Positions 18,283 to 27,635 are shown, counted from the first letter of the stretch. The stretch is 64,000 nucleotides of DNA from Ruminococcaceae bacterium Marseille-P2935 (GCA_900104565.1 LT629951.1:704312-768311), one strand, 5' to 3'. Numbers and translations are program-made. The notes: generated from the sequence alone by a model not told the origin.

Positions 18283-18837
18283 TCATGATACTGGTATCAA
18301 CTGGTCGACGGTGTTGGCCAGTTCTGCTGTACTGACAGACAAGCACAGTGGAGTGTGGGTTTTAAAAGATTTTATTTGCGTTGTAAACATGAACGGCCCC
18401 AATAACAGCTTTAGCTTTATAAAATCAGTGCCTTTCTGTTATAATTGCAGTTGAGAATGCTCTGCTTTTTATCGTGATAAAAACATCAACCCAAACGGTG
18501 ACCCGGTATAGTCACAAAATATAATCAACCATGCATTAAAAAGCCCAATGTTAATTATGTTGCCTTAGTTTGCATGGCGGGGATGGCAGACTGCTAAAAA
18601 TGTCATCCATAACCCCTTCATATACTTTAAAAAAGAGAAATCAACGTTTTTCAATAGGGGAGTTGCAGGGCAAAAGCAGAAGTGCCTGCCGTATTCTTAG
18701 ACTTTTTACACAGCGGTGCCCTTGCTTTTAGAAAAGACTAGAATATAACTTTTCAAATAACTCCTAGTCTGTGGAATTTTATTTTAACCATATCAGCAAT
18801 TAGATCAAATGCAATCCGTGTAGAGAGGAGGTACACT
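18283..18837. other. 555-base gap between the MBOAT and DHHW-like genes
   Basis: No gene or strong hairpin is visible. Frames are closed by frequent stops. A Shine-Dalgarno (GAGAGGAGG) for the next gene lies at its right end. The spacing is long for a pair expected to act together, so the second gene probably has its own promoter here, which I could not locate with confidence. Confidence 0.4.
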
Positions 18838-19962
18838 ATGAGCTCCAAATTTTCAAAACGGGCGGCTTCTGTTATTTTGATGGCAGCGTTAGTTTTTGTG
18901 CCGGTTTTTACGCTGGCCTCCGGCGGGTTTGATGCGCTGCCCGATATACCGTTTCATTTGGAAAATATTCTGGATGGATCCTCCTTTGTTGCGTTGGAAG
19001 ACGCCTTGAAAAGCAACTTCCCCATGCATAGTTTTTTACGCCAAAGTATTTATGGTTTGCGCAGAATTGGCGGCCAAAAAGAGATTAACGGGGTTTTTAT
19101 TGCAGAGGATAGGTTGATTAAAAATGTGGAGGGCCCGCGTAGCTCTGCAGTGAAAAAGAATGTGGAGGCCATCACTGCCTTTGCAGAGCAGGCGAGGGTT
19201 CCAACTTTTTCGGTTATTATTCCTACGGCAAGTGCCGTACTGCGGGATGAGCTACCTCAAAGTGTACCCTATAATCAAAAAACCTTTATTGATGAGGTTT
19301 ATGAAAAAATGACCGGCAAGGTTACGACGATAGATGTGTATTCAGCTCTTTATGCAAAAGCCCAGGATTATATTTATTACCGTACCGATTCCAGTTTAAC
19401 CTCTTATGGAGGATACGTGGTTTACCAGCCAGTCGTATCCAGGCTGCGCCGCCAGGAAGGAGTTTCTTTAGACCGATTTGAACTGGAAAACGTACAGCAT
19501 GGTTATTATGGCGATTTGTATCAGAAAATACCAGATGCACCTGTAACGCCCGATACAATTACCCTTTACCACTATCAGGAATATCAGCGTGAGTTTAAAA
19601 TCACTCATTATTTAAACGACGGACAGAAAGTTTATTACACTCCTTATCCCCGCCAAATGTTAACGGTGGGAAACCCGAAGGACATCTTTTTTGGGGGGCT
19701 TTCGCCGGTTATTAAAATTGAGACCAGCGCCCCAAATGAGGAGCGCTTACTGGTGTTTGCCGATGAAAGCATACTGCCGTACCTTTCTTTTCTTGCCATT
19801 CATTACCGTGATATTACCGTGGTGAATACGGCTAAAGCAGATGATGAAACCCTCTATCGATTAGATGTTAAGGCTTTCGACCAGGTTTTATGTTCTTATT
19901 ATGCAGACAGTTTTATGACAACAACAGGGCCTTCTCGCATTGCTTTGTCCTATAGTAAATAA
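18838..19962 (+). CDS. AlgJ/DHHW-family-like secreted protein with degenerate active site
   Basis: A 374-aa protein with an N-terminal signal/anchor (ILMAALVFVPVFTLASG). Its order resembles AlgJ/AlgX-type acetyltransferases and DHHW proteins: a NGVFIAEDRLIKN block near residue 83, a central motif, and a C-terminal GDS-like motif. The central motif reads YYRTDSSLTSYGG, where active members have TDHHWT, and the C-terminal motif reads VFADES, where GDS is usual. The Asp remains but both His and the usual Ser context are gone. With the histidine-less MBOAT upstream, this suggests a matched non-canonical pair. GAGGAGG precedes the ATG. Confidence 0.72.
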   Translation: MSSKFSKRAASVILMAALVFVPVFTLASGGFDALPDIPFHLENILDGSSFVALEDALKSNFPMHSFLRQSIYGLRRIGGQKEINGVFIAEDRLIKNVEGPRSSAVKKNVEAITAFAEQARVPTFSVIIPTASAVLRDELPQSVPYNQKTFIDEVYEKMTGKVTTIDVYSALYAKAQDYIYYRTDSSLTSYGGYVVYQPVVSRLRRQEGVSLDRFELENVQHGYYGDLYQKIPDAPVTPDTITLYHYQEYQREFKITHYLNDGQKVYYTPYPRQMLTVGNPKDIFFGGLSPVIKIETSAPNEERLLVFADESILPYLSFLAIHYRDITVVNTAKADDETLYRLDVKAFDQVLCSYYADSFMTTTGPSRIALSYSK

Positions 19963-20414
19963 TCCTTTTAGTATTGATCGGACAATTAGGCCCTATGGGA
20001 GGGCCGCTTTCTTTACGTAAGAGCACTGCCTCACGTTTGCCAACGGCTAATTATAGAGTTTTAAAAAAGAAGGGAATTGGACTAAGAGTGTGTTTTTGTG
20101 CATCAGTGCGCTTTTTGCACCAAGCAAAAAAGATTTTTAAATCAAAAATTTAAGCTCCTATATGGAGAAAATAGATGGAATAATTTTTAAATTCTTTGCG
20201 CACAAGTGCCAACACCTAATGCGCCAAAAAGTACGTGGGGTACCAAGGTTTCAGGCGGGCAGTGCCTGCCTTTGAAAAAACGGGTTTCATTCCCTGCTTG
20301 GTTGCTGTTTTGGTAAATAGCTGCTTTTGCTTTCACCCTGCGTATTCAGTATTCTTACTGCTTAGCATATATTACATAAGCATGTTTAAATATACTTTTG
20401 AAAGGATGAAAAAA
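19963..20414. other. Gap before the first PfkB gene, with a possible weak terminator
   Basis: A hairpin GGCCCT-ATGGG-AGGGCC at 19989-20005 followed by GCTTTCTTT may terminate the upstream gene. The rest (about 20010-20400) is AT-rich and has no gene. The open frame reaching back to 20235 from the kinase gene is not supported by a Shine-Dalgarno. Confidence 0.4.
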
Positions 20415-21347
20415 ATGGAAAAACAATTTGACATTATTGGCGTAGGTGACTCGGATGTTGACATCATGTTAAAGGTTGACCGTCTGCCGAAACATGATGA
20501 AAAACGCTGTGCCAAATTGCTTGGGCGTTTTCCCGGTGGAATGGTAGCAAATTTTTGCTGTGCCGCTTCCAATTTTGGGGCGCGGGTTGGCATTGTTACT
20601 ACGGTGGGGGACGACGAATATGGCCACATGGCAATCCGGGATTTTCATAAATATGGAGTAGACACTGCTGGCGTTGTAGTGAAAGAAGGGGAGGATACCT
20701 ACTTTAGCATTGCGCAGCTGGATGCAACAGGAGAAAAGGCAATGACCGTTTGCCTCACCTCTGCCACTATGCCTGAAAATGAGGATGTGGACCTAGACTA
20801 TGTAAAACAGGCGCGTTTTGTACAATTGATGGGGTCGGATGAGCGTTTAGGATTGTATGTTGGGCAGTTTGCAAAGAAACATGGTATAAAGGTGTCCTAC
20901 GACATTGAACATGCTGCCGGACTGCACAGCGACGAAACCAAAAAAACCATGATGAAATGTGCTTATATTGTTTTCCCAAACGAAGCCGGGCTTGCTTCTT
21001 ATACCGGCTGTGACAGCGTGGAGCAAGGAGCCCAAACACTGCTTGCTATGGGGCCGGAGATTGTTGTTGTTACCCAGGGATCAAAGGGTGTAGATGTATT
21101 TACAAAAGAGCAGCACTTTCACCAGGACGCTTTAAAGGTAGATGTACAGGATACTACCGGGGCAGGTGACTGTTTTAATGGTGTATTTTTATCCTGTCTC
21201 AGCAAAGGGTATTCATTAAAGAAGTGTGCCAAGCTTGCTACTGGAGCAGCAGCCCTTGCAATCCAAAAAATTGGTTCCCGTACTGGATTTCAGTCAGAAT
21301 CGGAAGTTATAACATTTCTGTCCAAGGAAGGAAACATAGTTTTATAA
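20415..21347 (+). CDS. PfkB-family carbohydrate/nucleoside kinase (first copy)
   Basis: A 310-aa ribokinase-fold protein. The N-terminus FDIIGVGDSDVDIML, substrate-lid region FPGGMVANFCCAASNFG (residues 39-55) and C-terminal anion-hole/catalytic base motif DTTGAGDCFNGVF near residue 249 are complete, so it should be an active ATP-dependent kinase of a sugar or nucleoside. AAAGG (20401-20405) fits the ATG at 20415; the ATG at 20406 is too close. It is followed by a separate promoter and a second PfkB gene. The substrate cannot be read directly; adjacent BMP-type uptake genes suggest a nucleoside or related pentoside. Confidence 0.88.
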   Translation: MEKQFDIIGVGDSDVDIMLKVDRLPKHDEKRCAKLLGRFPGGMVANFCCAASNFGARVGIVTTVGDDEYGHMAIRDFHKYGVDTAGVVVKEGEDTYFSIAQLDATGEKAMTVCLTSATMPENEDVDLDYVKQARFVQLMGSDERLGLYVGQFAKKHGIKVSYDIEHAAGLHSDETKKTMMKCAYIVFPNEAGLASYTGCDSVEQGAQTLLAMGPEIVVVTQGSKGVDVFTKEQHFHQDALKVDVQDTTGAGDCFNGVFLSCLSKGYSLKKCAKLATGAAALAIQKIGSRTGFQSESEVITFLSKEGNIVL

Positions 21348-21394
21348 CTTTCGCCAAATTTTATTCATAAACTTAATTTTACATTCAAATGTAC

Positions 21395-21423
21395 TTGATT
21401 TGTATTGGAGTTTTGCCTATACT
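21395..21423 (+). promoter_or_regulatory. Promoter of the second kinase-BMP unit
   Basis: TTGATT (21395-21400), 17-bp spacer, TATACT (21418-21423). The leader is about 160 nt to the ATG at 21588; no clear riboswitch is seen in it. Confidence 0.6.
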
Positions 21424-21587
21424 ATAGATGGTTTTTTGAGAAATTTTACAATACAAAGTAATAACAAATATGTAACCGTAACGCGCTTCCAACTCATATA
21501 AGCTAATTGAGGTTAGAATAAATGCTCTATGAGAAAAGGGAGCGTTACGGGTTTTTTATGAAAAGCTTGCCGCTGGAAGGAGGGCCT

Positions 21588-22529
21588 ATGAAAGCAGACA
21601 AACCCTATGTTGTGGCTATTGGGCTCAATGATATTGACGAATACTACCAGTGTGTTGATAAGGGAATTGTAGTTGGAGATAAATGCTTTATCCGGTTTTT
21701 AGAGGCTGTTCCCGGAGGAATGATTGCCAACGCGGCCTGCGTTATGGCAAAGATGGGGATTCCCACCTATATGCTGGATACTTTGGGAGACGACCCTTAT
21801 ACCGAAGTGATTCGCAAGGATATGCAGGGTTATGGGGTGAATATGGATTATGTAGATGTTCTGCCCAGGTATAAAAACTGCCGCACCGAGATTATCCTTT
21901 CGGAAGGGGAACGTACCATCCTGATTTATGCAAACGACAAGCCGTTTGTCACCATGGATGATAAAAAGCTTGCACTTTTGGAAAATGCAACGTATGTATA
22001 TTCCCTTATGACTGATATTCAAAAGATTCAGGATTATAAAAACCTGGTGGATCACCTTTACCGCAAAGGGGTCAAATTTATGTTTGACGCAGAGCGGACC
22101 ACCTTTACCAGCTTTGATAACGAAACTGACCGGTTTTTCTTTGACCGTGCAAGCGTCCTTTCCTTCAACGATGCGGCGATTGACCAGCTTTGCGCTGAAC
22201 GTGGTCCGTCGGTAGTGGACGAACTGATTGGAGACACGGATAAGATTGTTATCACCACACTGGGAGCGAAGGGCTGTGTTGTGCAGACCCGGGACCAAAA
22301 AATACAAATAGATGGTTACCCTGTTACTCCGGTAGATACCACCGGAGCGGGAGATACCTTTAATTCTTCCTTCCTGGTTGGGCTGATGAACGGCTGGCCT
22401 TTAGAAAAAACAGTATCCTTTGCCAACGCTGCCGCGGCGAGATCCATCCTTTATCAGGGTGCGAAAACGGGTGCGGTAGAGATGGCTGTAATAAACAATT
22501 TCGTTTTGAAAGGCGGAAAAAACCAATGA
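21588..22529 (+). CDS. PfkB-family carbohydrate/nucleoside kinase (second copy)
   Basis: A 313-aa ribokinase-fold protein, clearly diverged from its neighbour. It has PGGMIANAACVMAKMG near residue 43, IILSEGERTILIY in the middle and DTTGAGDTFNSSFLVG near residue 249, so the active-site Asp and anion hole are present. AAGGAGGG just before 21588 decides the start; an ATG at 21558 is in frame but has no site. The stop overlaps the start of the BMP lipoprotein gene by four bases (ATGA), which couples the kinase to uptake. Substrate unknown. Confidence 0.88.
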   Translation: MKADKPYVVAIGLNDIDEYYQCVDKGIVVGDKCFIRFLEAVPGGMIANAACVMAKMGIPTYMLDTLGDDPYTEVIRKDMQGYGVNMDYVDVLPRYKNCRTEIILSEGERTILIYANDKPFVTMDDKKLALLENATYVYSLMTDIQKIQDYKNLVDHLYRKGVKFMFDAERTTFTSFDNETDRFFFDRASVLSFNDAAIDQLCAERGPSVVDELIGDTDKIVITTLGAKGCVVQTRDQKIQIDGYPVTPVDTTGAGDTFNSSFLVGLMNGWPLEKTVSFANAAAARSILYQGAKTGAVEMAVINNFVLKGGKNQ

Positions 22530-23566
22530 AAAAAGTAATTTCTATGCTGTTGGTACTCGTTATGGTACTGGGCATCGCCGGCTGCTCTGGCAGCGGCAAC
22601 TCTTCCAGCGCTCCTGCTGATAACAGCACTCCTGCTGGCACCAGCACCCCTGCTGATGCAAGCAAAGCTGCCGACTACAGCGACAAGCTGGTTTGCCTGA
22701 TTTCTGAAGTTCCCAAAGGCGCACCATTTACCGACCTGACCTGGAGAGGCTTTGAGAAACTGGAAGCTGACATGGGCTGCCAGGTTAAGCTGGTAGAGGC
22801 TATGGACAAAGCAGAGTATATTGAGCAGATTCGCTCCATGGCTCAGCTGGGTGCCAGCCCCATCTATGGTATGTTCGATGCTGTTTGCGAAGCTATGGTT
22901 GAAGTAGCTCCCGAGTTCCCTGAGACCAAGTTCTACCTGATCGACTCTTACATCGAAGCTGGCTTGGACAACGTTTGCGGCCTGATTGTTGACCCTTACG
23001 AGGCTTCTTTTGTAGCTGGCTTTGTTGCTGCTAAAACCACCGAGACCAAGAAAATTGCTTGGATCGGCCACTCTGACGCTCCTACCATTAACCGTTTCAG
23101 AGATGGTTATGTAGCTGGTGCAAAACTTGCTGACCCGACTGTAGAGGTTGCCTCCTCCTACATTGGTGATGCCAATGACCCAACCAAAGGCAAAGAAGTT
23201 GCCAACATTGCCATTGATGGCGGTGCAGATGTAGTATTCCAGGTTGGTAACCAGTCTGGTCTGGGCGTTATTAAAGCCTGCGACGAGAAGGGCGTAAAAT
23301 GCATTGGTGTTGATGATTGGCAGGGCGATTTGGGTCCCAGCGTATTCTGGTCTGCTCTGAAAGATATTGACGGCGCTATCTACTCCACCGGTAAAGATGT
23401 TCTGGAAGGCAAATTCACTGCCGGCCAGGTACAGTTCAACATCGGTACTGGTTCTAAAGCTTACGATCAGCGTGACTTCGACAAACTGCCGGCTGATCTG
23501 CAGAAAGAAGTTGCTCAGCTGATGGAAGACATTGCCAGTGGCAAAGTCGACGTATTTGCAAAATAA
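22526..23566 (+). CDS. BMP-family ABC transporter substrate-binding lipoprotein
   Basis: A 346-aa lipoprotein. Signal peptide with lipobox LGIAGC (Cys20), then a Ser/Ala/Thr/Pro-rich linker to about residue 48, then the BMP (PnrA/BmpA-type) periplasmic-binding fold, with VGNQSGLGVIKACDEKG in the second half. Known members bind purine nucleosides. The codons are strongly biased (CTG, GCT, GGT/GGC, AAG), as in highly expressed genes and unlike the genes around it. That bias also leaves an artificial long open frame on the other strand. A hairpin follows immediately, as often seen after binding-protein genes made in excess over the membrane components. Confidence 0.92.
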   Translation: MKKVISMLLVLVMVLGIAGCSGSGNSSSAPADNSTPAGTSTPADASKAADYSDKLVCLISEVPKGAPFTDLTWRGFEKLEADMGCQVKLVEAMDKAEYIEQIRSMAQLGASPIYGMFDAVCEAMVEVAPEFPETKFYLIDSYIEAGLDNVCGLIVDPYEASFVAGFVAAKTTETKKIAWIGHSDAPTINRFRDGYVAGAKLADPTVEVASSYIGDANDPTKGKEVANIAIDGGADVVFQVGNQSGLGVIKACDEKGVKCIGVDDWQGDLGPSVFWSALKDIDGAIYSTGKDVLEGKFTAGQVQFNIGTGSKAYDQRDFDKLPADLQKEVAQLMEDIASGKVDVFAK

Positions 23567-23600
23567 TCTACGCGGAGCGTAAACAATAGCACAATCACAT

Positions 23601-23628
23601 TCGGGACGGGTTTTAAAACCCGCCCCGA
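23601..23628 (+). terminator. Hairpin between binding-protein and ATPase genes
   Basis: CGGGACGGGTTTT / AAAACCCGCCCCG is complementary except for one A-C pair, followed by TTGTTGATTTTG. Probably a partial terminator or 3' stabiliser that lets the lipoprotein be made in excess. Confidence 0.65.
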
Positions 23629-23802
23629 TTGTTGATTTTGCTCGTATTTTTCTCCGATTTTTTCGGAAGATATGCTGAGGTTGAAATGCAGACTTTGGCA
23701 GAAATGACGAATTTTTATCCATTTTATCCCTGAGGGATGGTTACTTCGGGTAAAAATTCAAAATTTTCTAATTTTTTAAACCTTACATCAACTGCGAAAC
23801 CT

Positions 23803-23891
23803 ACATCGCCCCGTGCAAACGGCGATGTGAAGATAAAGCCTGCTTACGGTTTGCAGGCGATCCCGGCGAGGGCATATCCCAGCGGATGCCC
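23803..23891 (+). promoter_or_regulatory. Three-hairpin structured leader of the ABC ATPase gene (candidate cis-regulatory RNA)
   Basis: Three successive stem-loops: ACATCGCC/GGCGATGT (23803-23828, 10-nt loop), GCCTGC/GCAGGC (23838-23858, 9-nt loop) and GGGCAT/ATGCCC (23870-23891, 10-nt loop). GCAAAC in loop 1 (23815-23820) is the exact complement of GTTTGC at 23849-23854 in hairpin 2, so loop-loop or alternative pairing is possible. The ATPase Shine-Dalgarno follows at about 23922. It matches no riboswitch consensus I know. Confidence 0.45.
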
Positions 23892-23938
23892 TGACGGCGC
23901 GCCAACCTTTTCGCTGGAGAAATGGAGGTAAACCAACG

Positions 23939-25486
23939 ATGGAAAACATGGAAAATGTGTTAGAGATTATTAATGTCTCAAAGGTTTTCGGTTCTCTTGT
24001 AGCGAATAACAAGATTAATATGACCGTTAAAAAAGGTACTGTCCATTCCATCATCGGCGAAAATGGTGCTGGTAAAAGCACCCTGATGAACATTATCGCC
24101 GGAATTTACAAACCTGATGGCGGCGAAATTAAGGTGAAGGGTAAAACCGTTCATTTTAAAAACCCAAATAATGCCAGTGACTGCGGTATCGGAATGGTGC
24201 ATCAGGAGTTTATGCTGTTTGATGACCTGACCGTTTTAGATAACGTTATGATGGGGCGCGAGCGTACCAAAACCGGTATTTTTATTGATAAAAAGAAAAC
24301 CAGGGCAGAAATTCAGGAAATTTGTGATAAATATAACTTTAATATTCCGCTGGATAGTGTTGTCAAGGATCTTCCGGTGGCGATCCTGCAGCAGGTCGAG
24401 ATCGTCAAGGTATTGTACCGCGGGGCGGACATTATTATTCTGGATGAACCGACCGCCGTGCTGACCCCACAGGGTATTGAAGGGCTGTTCAATGCACTGC
24501 GCTTTTTAATTTCCAAGGGCAAAACCATTATTCTAATTACCCATAAGTTGGGCGAGGTAATGGAAATCTCCGATTATATCACGGTACTGAAGGATGGCCA
24601 GGTAACTGGTAACGTGCTGCCCAGTGAAGTAGATGAAGAAAAACTGGCCGGCCTAATGGTGGGCCGCGAGGTTCTTTTAAACGCACAGCACATTGAAAAA
24701 GAGATTGGCGATGAAGTGCTAAAAGTCACTGACCTGGTGGTACAGGATAAAGATGGCATTGAGCGTGTAAAGGGACTGAACCTGACCGTACATGCCGGCG
24801 AAGTGGTTGGTATTGCCGGTGTTGCAGGCTCTGGCCAGAAAGAACTGGTCGAGGCTTTATATGGGTTGAACCCGCCGGTAGCGGGAAGCATTACATACAA
24901 AGGGGAAGACATTACCCACGCCAGCTGCCGGGATCACCGCTGCAAAGGCATTGGCTATGTGCCTCAGGACCGTCTGGGCGCCGGAGCCAACCGAGAATCC
25001 TCCATTTGGGAAAACTGTATTATGGGGTATCATGTAGCCCACGGTTTTAAAAATAAACTGCTGCTGGACCGTAAAGAGGCTGGTGAATTTACCGGGGAAG
25101 TTATTAAAGACTTTGCCGTGAAAACCCCCTCCCAAGAGTCCAAGGTCAGAACCTTGTCCGGTGGTAATGTTCAAAAGATGATTGTTGGCCGCGAATTTTT
25201 ACAGAAAAACGACCTACTCATCATTGAAGACCCTACCCGCGGTATTGATATTGGTGCGATCGAATTTATTTGGCAAAAGATTTTGCAGCTTGCTGCCCAG
25301 GGCGTCGCTGTTTTGCTGGTAAGCCATGAACTGAACGAGGTTATGGAGCTTTCCGACCGGATTGAGGTTATTTATGACGGCAAGCTGACCTACGCAGGTG
25401 CTTACCGCGAGCTGACCGAGCAGCAGATTGGATTACTCATGATGGGAGGTAAAGCAGTTGACAAAACTCAGATTAAAAAAGATTAA
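23939..25486 (+). CDS. ABC transporter ATP-binding protein, nucleoside/sugar type (two ATPase domains)
   Basis: A 515-aa double ATPase that energises uptake of the BMP-bound solute. The first nucleotide-binding domain has Walker A GENGAGKST near residue 40 and Walker B IIILDEPTA near residue 167. The second has a variant Walker A (GVAGSGQKEL), a signature TLSGGNVQK and LLIIEDPTRGIDIGA, the pattern of the RbsA/NupO family. It starts with ATG at 23939, with GGAGG upstream, and overlaps the first permease gene by 29 bases. Next to a BMP protein, nucleoside transport is the best guess. Confidence 0.94.
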   Translation: MENMENVLEIINVSKVFGSLVANNKINMTVKKGTVHSIIGENGAGKSTLMNIIAGIYKPDGGEIKVKGKTVHFKNPNNASDCGIGMVHQEFMLFDDLTVLDNVMMGRERTKTGIFIDKKKTRAEIQEICDKYNFNIPLDSVVKDLPVAILQQVEIVKVLYRGADIIILDEPTAVLTPQGIEGLFNALRFLISKGKTIILITHKLGEVMEISDYITVLKDGQVTGNVLPSEVDEEKLAGLMVGREVLLNAQHIEKEIGDEVLKVTDLVVQDKDGIERVKGLNLTVHAGEVVGIAGVAGSGQKELVEALYGLNPPVAGSITYKGEDITHASCRDHRCKGIGYVPQDRLGAGANRESSIWENCIMGYHVAHGFKNKLLLDRKEAGEFTGEVIKDFAVKTPSQESKVRTLSGGNVQKMIVGREFLQKNDLLIIEDPTRGIDIGAIEFIWQKILQLAAQGVAVLLVSHELNEVMELSDRIEVIYDGKLTYAGAYRELTEQQIGLLMMGGKAVDKTQIKKD

Positions 25487-26555
25487 CCCGGATGTTAAAT
25501 TTGAGGTATTTAAATATGTGCTGGCGTTTGTAATGGTAACCATCATTGCATCCGTTCTCATTTCATTCCAGGGCGAGGAACCTTCCAAAGCATTGTCTGC
25601 AATTGTAAAAGGGGCGCTGGGCAACTCTTATGCCATTGGTAATACCATTCGCTGGACAATCCCATGTATTCTATCGGGTATGGCGGCGGTTGTGGCATTC
25701 AAATCCGGTGTTATGAACCTTGGTATTGAAGGCCAGCTGTATTTTGGTGCTTTTGCTGCTGGTGTGGTTGGCTACATTATTGAGCTTCCCCCGCTGCTGC
25801 ATATTATTTCGTGTATTGTTGCCGCCGGTATTTTTGGCTTGCTGTACTCGGTTATTCCGGCAATTTTAAAGCTGTATTTTCAGGTAAACGAAATGATTAC
25901 CACGTTAATGCTCAACTATATTGCTATTTTGCTAACCGAGTTGTTTACTGTATGGGTAATGGGGGCAACTGCAGGGGTTAACCCTGACCTGCTGGCAACT
26001 CCTCCCATTTATGCCTCGGCCAAACTGCCGGTTTTAATTAAAGGAACCCAGGGCAACGCTGGTATTTTTATCGCTTTGGCAGTTGTTATTATTGTATTCC
26101 TGATTTATAAATACACCATTAAGGGCTATGAATTAAAACAGGTAGGCGAAAACCTCAAATTTTCCAAGGTCGGCGGTGTTAACGTAGCGAAGACCTTTGT
26201 GTCTATCTTTTTAATCAGCGGTTTTATAGCTGGTATTTGCGGCGGCGTAGAGGTTTTGGGTACCCATGGCAAATTTACCAGCCGCTTCTCCAGTAACCTG
26301 GGCTGGGATGGCATTATGATTGCTATGGTAGCCAAAAACAACCCCTTTGGCGTGTTGGGCATCTCCATTCTTTGGGGTATTTTAAAATGTGGTTCCATGG
26401 CCATGGAACGTGTAACCAACACCAACCGTCTTACCGTTTCGCTCATTCAGGCGCTGTTTGTACTGTTTGTAACGGTAGATTATAAAAAGATTGCTGGAAT
26501 GCTGCGCGATAAGTTTGGCAAGAAAAAATTGGAACTGAGCGGGGAGGTTAAATAA
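25458..26555 (+). CDS. ABC transporter permease (BPD-type, nucleoside/sugar family)
   Basis: A 365-aa polytopic membrane protein of the RbsC/YufP type. An N-terminal transmembrane segment is followed by KSGVMNLGIEGQLYFG near residue 84 and GYELKQVGENLKFSKVGG near residue 223, both family hallmarks. It starts with TTG at 25458 inside the ATPase gene, with GGGAGG upstream. The stop abuts the start of the second permease. The two permeases presumably form a heterodimer. Confidence 0.92.
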   Translation: MTKLRLKKINPDVKFEVFKYVLAFVMVTIIASVLISFQGEEPSKALSAIVKGALGNSYAIGNTIRWTIPCILSGMAAVVAFKSGVMNLGIEGQLYFGAFAAGVVGYIIELPPLLHIISCIVAAGIFGLLYSVIPAILKLYFQVNEMITTLMLNYIAILLTELFTVWVMGATAGVNPDLLATPPIYASAKLPVLIKGTQGNAGIFIALAVVIIVFLIYKYTIKGYELKQVGENLKFSKVGGVNVAKTFVSIFLISGFIAGICGGVEVLGTHGKFTSRFSSNLGWDGIMIAMVAKNNPFGVLGISILWGILKCGSMAMERVTNTNRLTVSLIQALFVLFVTVDYKKIAGMLRDKFGKKKLELSGEVK

Positions 26556-27476
26556 ATGGCAGAGATACTTAACATTTTATTTGGAACAGCCACCCTGGCC
26601 GCAATGGTCCGCCTTTCCACCCCTTTGGTGCTGGCCTCTATGGGCGGTGCATTTGGTAACAAATCCGGCGTATTTAATATAGCATTGGAAAGCTTTATGC
26701 TTACCTCCGCTTTTTTTGCCATGTATGGTAGTTATCTGACTGAAAACGCAATGGTCGGCCTCTTGTTTGGTATTGCAACCGGTTTGATCATGTCGGTGAT
26801 CTTTGGAATTCTGGTTTTCCATTTTGGTTCGAACCCTACGGTAGTTAGTATTGCGCTAAACTTAAGTGCATGGGGCTTTACCACCCTGCTGCTTACCAGC
26901 ATGTTTGGTACCCGCGGTTCGTTTATGGACCCTAAGATCGTCAGCTTCCCATCGGTTGATATTCCGCTGCTGAATCAAATTCCGTACTTAAGGGACATTT
27001 TGAACAATCAAAATGTATTGGTTTACGTAGCGTGGATTTCGGTGGTAGTATGCTGGATTATTATGTATAAAACGCCGTTCGGATTACGGCTGCGCGGTGT
27101 AGGTATTAACGAGCGCGCGGCCCAGACTACCGGGACCAATGTGTTGAAATACCGTTGGATTGCACTGCTTGCAACCGGCGGAATGGTAGGCGTTTCGGGT
27201 GCATTTTTACCATTGTGCGGCATCTCCATGTTTACCGAGAACATGTCAGCCGGTAAGGGCTTTTTGGCAGTAGCAGCAATTATGATCGGAAAAGGTCACC
27301 CGGTAAAAGTGTTTTTGTCCTGTTTGCTATTTGCCTATGCAGATGCGGTTTCCATTGGCCTGCAGGCGTTCGACGTACCCTCCCAGGTAGTGATGACCTT
27401 GCCGTATGCCGCTACGGTTTTGGTTCTGTTTGTCAGCAGCATTAAAAATTCAAAAACTGCGGCAATGGAAATTTAG
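26556..27476 (+). CDS. ABC transporter permease (second subunit)
   Basis: A 306-aa membrane protein of the YufQ type, with GGAFGNKSGVFNIALES near residue 30 and FGLRLRGVGINERAAQTTG near residue 175. It starts immediately after the first permease stop, with GGGGAGG inside the previous gene. A strong hairpin at 27550-27576 lies between it and the eIF2B-like gene. Confidence 0.92.
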   Translation: MAEILNILFGTATLAAMVRLSTPLVLASMGGAFGNKSGVFNIALESFMLTSAFFAMYGSYLTENAMVGLLFGIATGLIMSVIFGILVFHFGSNPTVVSIALNLSAWGFTTLLLTSMFGTRGSFMDPKIVSFPSVDIPLLNQIPYLRDILNNQNVLVYVAWISVVVCWIIMYKTPFGLRLRGVGINERAAQTTGTNVLKYRWIALLATGGMVGVSGAFLPLCGISMFTENMSAGKGFLAVAAIMIGKGHPVKVFLSCLLFAYADAVSIGLQAFDVPSQVVMTLPYAATVLVLFVSSIKNSKTAAMEI

Positions 27477-27549
27477 CATTATTTTCACCTAAACTGTCAG
27501 TGAATGGGGGATTATTCCTTCTATAACGCCAAACAATATTGTGATTCTA

Positions 27550-27576
27550 CCGCTTTGCGGCATTGCCGCAAAGCGG
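27550..27576 (+). terminator. Strong hairpin between permease and eIF2B-like gene
   Basis: Perfect 12-bp arms CCGCTTTGCGGC / GCCGCAAAGCGG with loop ATT, followed by ATATTTTAAG. It may attenuate transcription into the following genes. The sequence downstream contains TATAAT but no good -35. Confidence 0.65.
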
Positions 27577-27635
27577 ATATTTTAAGATGTCGCGCAGGCA
27601 GGATTTTTTATAATTGACAAAGGAGAATACTTTTC

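Noticed and set aside
22454-23722. 422-codon open frame on the minus strand over the BMP lipoprotein gene
   Set aside because: It is opposite a clear lipoprotein gene with strong codon bias, has no Shine-Dalgarno and no family features. The openness follows from the codon choice on the other strand.
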